This document shows positions 60,637 through 64,000 of a stretch of DNA of 64,000 nt, one piece after another; positions within the stretch are counted from its first letter, which is position 1, and every line of letters starts with the position of its first letter. The stretch is from Hyphomicrobium nitrativorans NL23 (lineage in GTDB: Bacteria > Pseudomonadota > Alphaproteobacteria > Rhizobiales > Hyphomicrobiaceae). The stretch covers positions 3,289,821-3,353,820 of the forward strand of contig NC_022997.1 of the NCBI RefSeq assembly GCF_000503895.1. The letters are read 5' to 3'. The position numbers and the translations under genes are program-made. The notes beneath the pieces were generated by a model, which saw only the letters and a program-made list of their open reading frames with translations, was not told the origin of the DNA and searched no databases.

Positions 60637-61527
60637 ATGAGCGACCGCAAGCCCCTGATGCCGAAGGCCACCGCCGTGTGGCTCGTCGAGAATACCTCGC
60701 TCTCCTTCGAGCAGATCGCCGAATTCTGCGGGTTGCACGTGCTTGAGGTCAAAGGCATCGCCGACGGCGACGTGGCCCAGGGCATCAAGGGCCTCGACCC
60801 CATCACGTCGAACCAGCTCACGCGCGAAGAGATCGCGACGGCCGAGAAAGACGCAAGCCACAAGCTGCGGCTCGCGGAGGCCAAGGTCCAGATCCCCGAA
60901 ACCACGACGAAGAAGGGCCCGCGCTATACGCCGGTGTCGCGCCGCCACGACCGCCCGAACGCGGTGCTCTGGCTTTTGCGCAACCACCCCGAGCTGAAGA
61001 CCAGCCAGCTCATGCGCCTCGTCGGCACAACCAAGCCCACGATCGCGCAGATCAAGGATCGCACGCACTGGAACTCCGCGAACCTCGTGCCGCAGGATCC
61101 CGTGACGCTCGGCCTCTGCTCGCAGACCGATCTCGACACCGAAGTGAAGAAGGCCGCCAAGCGCATCGAGCGCGAGCAGCGCGAGGCGCGGCGCGAAGCC
61201 ATCAAGGCCGGTACGCTGCTGCCGACGGAAGAGACGACCGGGCCGCTGGGCTCGGACGACGAGTTCCGCCCGACGGCCGAGATCGTGCAGCCGCGCGACG
61301 TGGAAACGCGCGAGGAGACGCCGGCCGAAGAAGAAGCCCGCATGTTCGCCAAGCTCAAGGAGATGAAATCGGCCGAGCCTCAAGATGAGGACGAGGACGA
61401 CGAGAGCGGTGACGAGGCGGGCGGCGATGACATCGAGGCCGAGGACGGTGCTGCAGACGAGGCCGAGGCCGGAGACGACGCAGGTGTCGACGAATCCGAG
61501 ACCGAGGACGACAGCGAGCGCGCGTAA
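60637..61527 (+). CDS. trcR: DUF1013 family cell-cycle transcriptional regulator TrcR
   Basis: A 296-residue protein. The conserved part (about 1-185) begins PKATAVWLVENTSLSFEQIA and contains YTPVSRRHDRPNAVLWLLRN and THWNSANLVPQDPVTLGLCS, which define DUF1013/TrcR of alphaproteobacteria. ATG 60637 has GGAGAAG upstream. The last 60 or so residues are almost wholly acidic, longer than I remember for the family. Confidence 0.87.
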   Translation: MSDRKPLMPKATAVWLVENTSLSFEQIAEFCGLHVLEVKGIADGDVAQGIKGLDPITSNQLTREEIATAEKDASHKLRLAEAKVQIPETTTKKGPRYTPVSRRHDRPNAVLWLLRNHPELKTSQLMRLVGTTKPTIAQIKDRTHWNSANLVPQDPVTLGLCSQTDLDTEVKKAAKRIEREQREARREAIKAGTLLPTEETTGPLGSDDEFRPTAEIVQPRDVETREETPAEEEARMFAKLKEMKSAEPQDEDEDDESGDEAGGDDIEAEDGAADEAEAGDDAGVDESETEDDSERA

Positions 61528-61554
61528 CGCAGCCTCACTTCAATAATGCTTCCA

Positions 61555-61600
61555 CGACAAACCCTCCGGGCGTTCTCAGCCCGGAGGGTTTGTCGTTTTA
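61555..61600 (+). terminator. Bidirectional terminator between trcR and ubiA
   Basis: A perfect 17-bp stem CGACAAACCCTCCGGGC (61555-61571) with 61579-61595, followed by TTTTA. Confidence 0.92.
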
Positions 61601-61613
61601 ATTCACGGCGTTC

Positions 61614-62618
61614 TCAGCTCAGGCCAGCCCACCACGAGATCAGCGTGTCGGCAACGAGGGCGAGGAAGATCGCGACGCCGACATCCCGATTGGCGAGGAA
61701 GCGGCGCAAACAGTTGTTGCCGTCCTTGATGTCGAGCGTCGAGACCTGCCAGGCCATCTGAAGACCGACGAGCGCGACGCCGAAGAAGAACACGAGATGC
61801 GTGCCGGCGAGAAACCCGGCCGCGATCCAGAGCAGCAGCGCGCCGACATAAAAGCTGCCGACCCAGAACGGCGTGTCGGAGCCGAAGGTCAACGCCGTCG
61901 ACTTCAGGCCCAGCATCAGATCGTCCTCGGTGTCCTGGTGGGCGTAGATCGTGTCGTAGCCGATGGTCCAGAGCACCGAGCCCGCATAGAGCAGCACCGG
62001 CGCCCAATCGAGCGAGCCGCGCACCGCCGCCCAGCCCATCAGCGCGCCCCAATTGAACGCGAGCCCCAGCACCACCTGCGGCCAGTAGGTGAAGCGTTTC
62101 ATGAACGGGTAGATCGCAACGAGTGCGAGCGACGTGATGCCGAGCAGAATGGTGAACAGGTTGAACCAGATCAGCACCAGGAAGCCGATCAGCGACAGCG
62201 CGACGACGAACGCGAGGGCGGCTTCGGGCGTGACCTGCCCGGACGGGATCGGCCGGTTCGCCGTGCGGGCGACGCGGGCGTCGTAGTCGCGGTCGATATA
62301 GTCGTTGTAGGCGCAGCCCGCACCGCGCATGACGAGCGCGCCGACGGCGAACAGGAACAACATCCAGGGATCCGGATAGGGATTTCCGATCGAGACTTCC
62401 GCGAGCGTCACCGACCACCAGCAGGGAAACAGCAGCAGCCAGGTGCCGATGGGGCGGTCCATGCGGGCGAGGCGGAGATACGGGCGCCAGGATACCGGCG
62501 CATAGCGATCCACCCAATTGCCGCGCGCCGCGTCGGCGACGGGCGGTGCGCCGCGTACGTCTTCCAGGCCGTTTTCCGCTCCGCGTGCCCTCATGCTCGG
62601 TCCATCCTGATCTGGCAT
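61614..62618 (-). CDS. ubiA: 4-hydroxybenzoate polyprenyltransferase
   Basis: A 334-residue inner-membrane enzyme with eight or nine helices that prenylates 4-hydroxybenzoate for ubiquinone. The two aspartate motifs are NDYIDRDYDARVARTANRPI and YAHQDTEDDLMLGLKSTAL. The N-terminal 30 residues vary; ATG 62594 (8 residues shorter) is an alternative start. It diverges from rsmE. Confidence 0.94.
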   Translation of the reverse strand: MPDQDGPSMRARGAENGLEDVRGAPPVADAARGNWVDRYAPVSWRPYLRLARMDRPIGTWLLLFPCWWSVTLAEVSIGNPYPDPWMLFLFAVGALVMRGAGCAYNDYIDRDYDARVARTANRPIPSGQVTPEAALAFVVALSLIGFLVLIWFNLFTILLGITSLALVAIYPFMKRFTYWPQVVLGLAFNWGALMGWAAVRGSLDWAPVLLYAGSVLWTIGYDTIYAHQDTEDDLMLGLKSTALTFGSDTPFWVGSFYVGALLLWIAAGFLAGTHLVFFFGVALVGLQMAWQVSTLDIKDGNNCLRRFLANRDVGVAIFLALVADTLISWWAGLS

Positions 62619-62736
62619 CCTGGGGCGACGTTAACGGCCGCGGCAGGGGCGAGCAACACGAGCCGAGGCCGCACCCGGGCGGCGGGACACGCCATAGCTG
62701 TTGGATCGAGCTAGGGCATCGGATATGGAAGCGATT

Positions 62737-63477
62737 ATGGCCGTTCACGATTTCACGTCCCAGCGCCTGTTCATCGATGCCGCTCTTGCGGAAGGCGCGC
62801 GCGTCGCCTGCTCGCCGGAGCAGGCGAGCTATCTCCGCAGCGTTCTGCGGCTCGCACACGGCCACGAAATCCTCGTCTTCAATGGCCGCGACGGCGAATG
62901 GCGCGCACGGCTCATCGCAGAAGGAAAACGCGGCGCGGCGCTCGAAGCGGTCGAGCTTGTGCGCGCGCAGGCGGGCGGCCCGGATCTTCATTACCTGTTC
63001 GCTCCGCTCAAACGCGCGCGGCTCGACTACATGGTGCAGAAGGCCACCGAAATGGGCGTCGCACGCCTCGTGCCGGTGTTGACGCGCCATACGGTGGCCG
63101 AGCGCGTCAATCTCGACCGGATGCGCGCGAATGTCATCGAAGCGGCGGAACAATGCGGGATCTTGCGCGTGCCTGAGATCGCGGAACCGATCAAGCTCGC
63201 CAAGTTGCTCGACGGATGGGATGCGGCGCGGACACTCGTTTTCTGTGACGAAGCCGCCGAGCAGGCGAGCCCGATTGCAGCGCTTTCCGCGCGAGCGGCC
63301 GGGCCGCTCGCCGTTCTGATCGGGCCGGAGGGCGGATTTTCGCCCGACGAGCGGGCCATGATCCGCGCCGTGCCGCAGGCGGTGGCCGTTTCGCTCGGAC
63401 CGCGCATCATGCGGGCCGACACAGCCGCCGTCGCCGCGCTCGCGCTCGTCAACGCCGTGCTCGGAGACTGGCGTTAG
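62737..63477 (+). CDS. rsmE: 16S rRNA m3U1498 methyltransferase
   Basis: A 246-residue SPOUT-fold methyltransferase acting on the assembled 30S subunit. The trefoil-knot SAM site is VLIGPEGGFSPDERAM and SLGPRIMRADTAAVAAL. ATG 62737 has GGAAG 6 bases upstream; ATG 62725 is possible. Confidence 0.94.
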   Translation: MAVHDFTSQRLFIDAALAEGARVACSPEQASYLRSVLRLAHGHEILVFNGRDGEWRARLIAEGKRGAALEAVELVRAQAGGPDLHYLFAPLKRARLDYMVQKATEMGVARLVPVLTRHTVAERVNLDRMRANVIEAAEQCGILRVPEIAEPIKLAKLLDGWDAARTLVFCDEAAEQASPIAALSARAAGPLAVLIGPEGGFSPDERAMIRAVPQAVAVSLGPRIMRADTAAVAALALVNAVLGDWR

Positions 63478-63498
63478 CGCACTCTGTGGAGAACCGCG

Positions 63499-64000
63499 AT
63501 GCTCACGCTCTATCACAACCCGCAATCGCGCTCGACGACCGTGCATACCATGCTGCACGAGATCGGGGAGCCGTTCGAACTCGTCGCCGTAGATCTCAAG
63601 GCGGGCGAGCAAAAGTCGGACGCGTTTTTGAAGATCAATCCGATGGGCAAGATCCCTGTTCTGCTCGACGGCGATTTGATCGTCACGGAAACGCCTGCAA
63701 TTCTCACCTATCTCGCCGATAGGTATCCGGATGCCGGTTTGGCGCCGGCTATCGACGACCCGGACCGCGCAGCCTACTTGCGCTGGCTGTTCTTCGCGGG
63801 AAGCTGCTTCGAGCCTGCCGCAATCGACAAGGCGCTCAACAGAGAAACGCCTTCCTCCATGGGTGGATGGGGCACGCCCGACGACGTGTTCCGCACGCTG
63901 GCGGCCGCCTTGAAGCCCGGGCCGTGGTTGCTCGGCGAGCGGTTCACGGCCGCGGACGTCATGATGGGCTCGGGTGTCGCCTACATGCTGGGGTTCAAGA
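63499..64000 (+). CDS. Glutathione S-transferase, 3' truncated by window edge
   Basis: 167 residues are visible and the frame is open at the right edge. It begins MLTLYHNPQSRSTTVHTML (thioredoxin-like domain), with the cis-proline loop INPMGKIPVLLDGD and TETPAILTYLADRYP for glutathione binding, then the alpha-helical domain with GERFTAADVMMGS. ATG 63499 has GGAG upstream and lies 21 bases after rsmE, so the two are probably co-transcribed. The class and substrate cannot be set from this part. Confidence 0.92.
   Translation, partial: MLTLYHNPQSRSTTVHTMLHEIGEPFELVAVDLKAGEQKSDAFLKINPMGKIPVLLDGDLIVTETPAILTYLADRYPDAGLAPAIDDPDRAAYLRWLFFAGSCFEPAAIDKALNRETPSSMGGWGTPDDVFRTLAAALKPGPWLLGERFTAADVMMGSGVAYMLGFK

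Overview
The window is about 64 kb of a GC-rich (roughly 60-65 %) alphaproteobacterial chromosome. The gene content points to Hyphomicrobiales, most likely a serine-cycle methylotroph of the Hyphomicrobium type. Evidence for this: a malate-CoA ligase alpha subunit (mtkB, cut by the left edge) sits directly before PEP carboxylase (ppc), and a formate-tetrahydrofolate ligase (ftfL) lies 8 kb further on. The blocks rplU-rpmA-GNAT-obgE and nuo-birA-rnj-mce-DUF1467-proS-lolC-lolD are also typical of the order. The genus is an inference; no rRNA or tRNA gene is present to confirm it. I found no prophage, transposase, IS element or CRISPR array.

Layout. 1-3.7 kb: mtkB and ppc. 3.7-7.6 kb: a TRAP transporter whose dctP is separated from dctQM by an inward-facing isoprenylcysteine-methyltransferase-like gene. 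7.9-10.8 kb: prmB and ftfL, divergent. 10.8-12.6 kb: two intergenic repeat elements, a 2TM protein and an acid-ceramidase/NAAA-like Ntn hydrolase. 12.7-15.3 kb: ribosomal L21 and L27, a GNAT enzyme and the GTPase ObgE. 15.6-19.9 kb: a long L,D-transpeptidase, a small secreted protein, a rhomboid protease and an alpha/beta hydrolase. 19.9-29.6 kb: dnaE, ubiB, a frameshifted DUF2147 gene, lolD, lolC/E and proS. 30-34 kb: a possible structured RNA, then DUF1467, mce, rnj and birA. 34.2-46.2 kb: a PilZ protein and the complex I genes nuoE to nuoN on the minus strand, without nuoA-D next to them. 47-50 kb: the SRP RNA (ffs), dnaX and ybaB. 50.3-55.9 kb: carboxy(nor)spermidine dehydrogenase and decarboxylase around two uncharacterised genes, then a FeeM-like acyltransferase. 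56-64 kb: gshA, small secreted proteins, ribF, a MaoC hydratase, the DUF1013/TrcR regulator, ubiA, rsmE and a glutathione S-transferase cut by the right edge.

How the genes work together. FtfL, MtkB and PEPC belong to C1 assimilation. Methylmalonyl-CoA epimerase and the MaoC hydratase fit C3/C4 acyl-CoA recycling. Complex I, UbiA and UbiB serve the ubiquinone respiratory chain. DnaE, DnaX and YbaB serve replication and nucleoid function. LolD and LolC/E move lipoproteins to the outer membrane.

The most unusual signal is a set of intergenic palindromic repeats. One family has 24-bp terminal inverted repeats that change symmetrically between copies. Inside some copies, and inside an unrelated element, is a 28-bp module of two overlapping hairpins with compensatory changes. 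A further candidate is a roughly 190-nt structured RNA with its own terminator upstream of proS.
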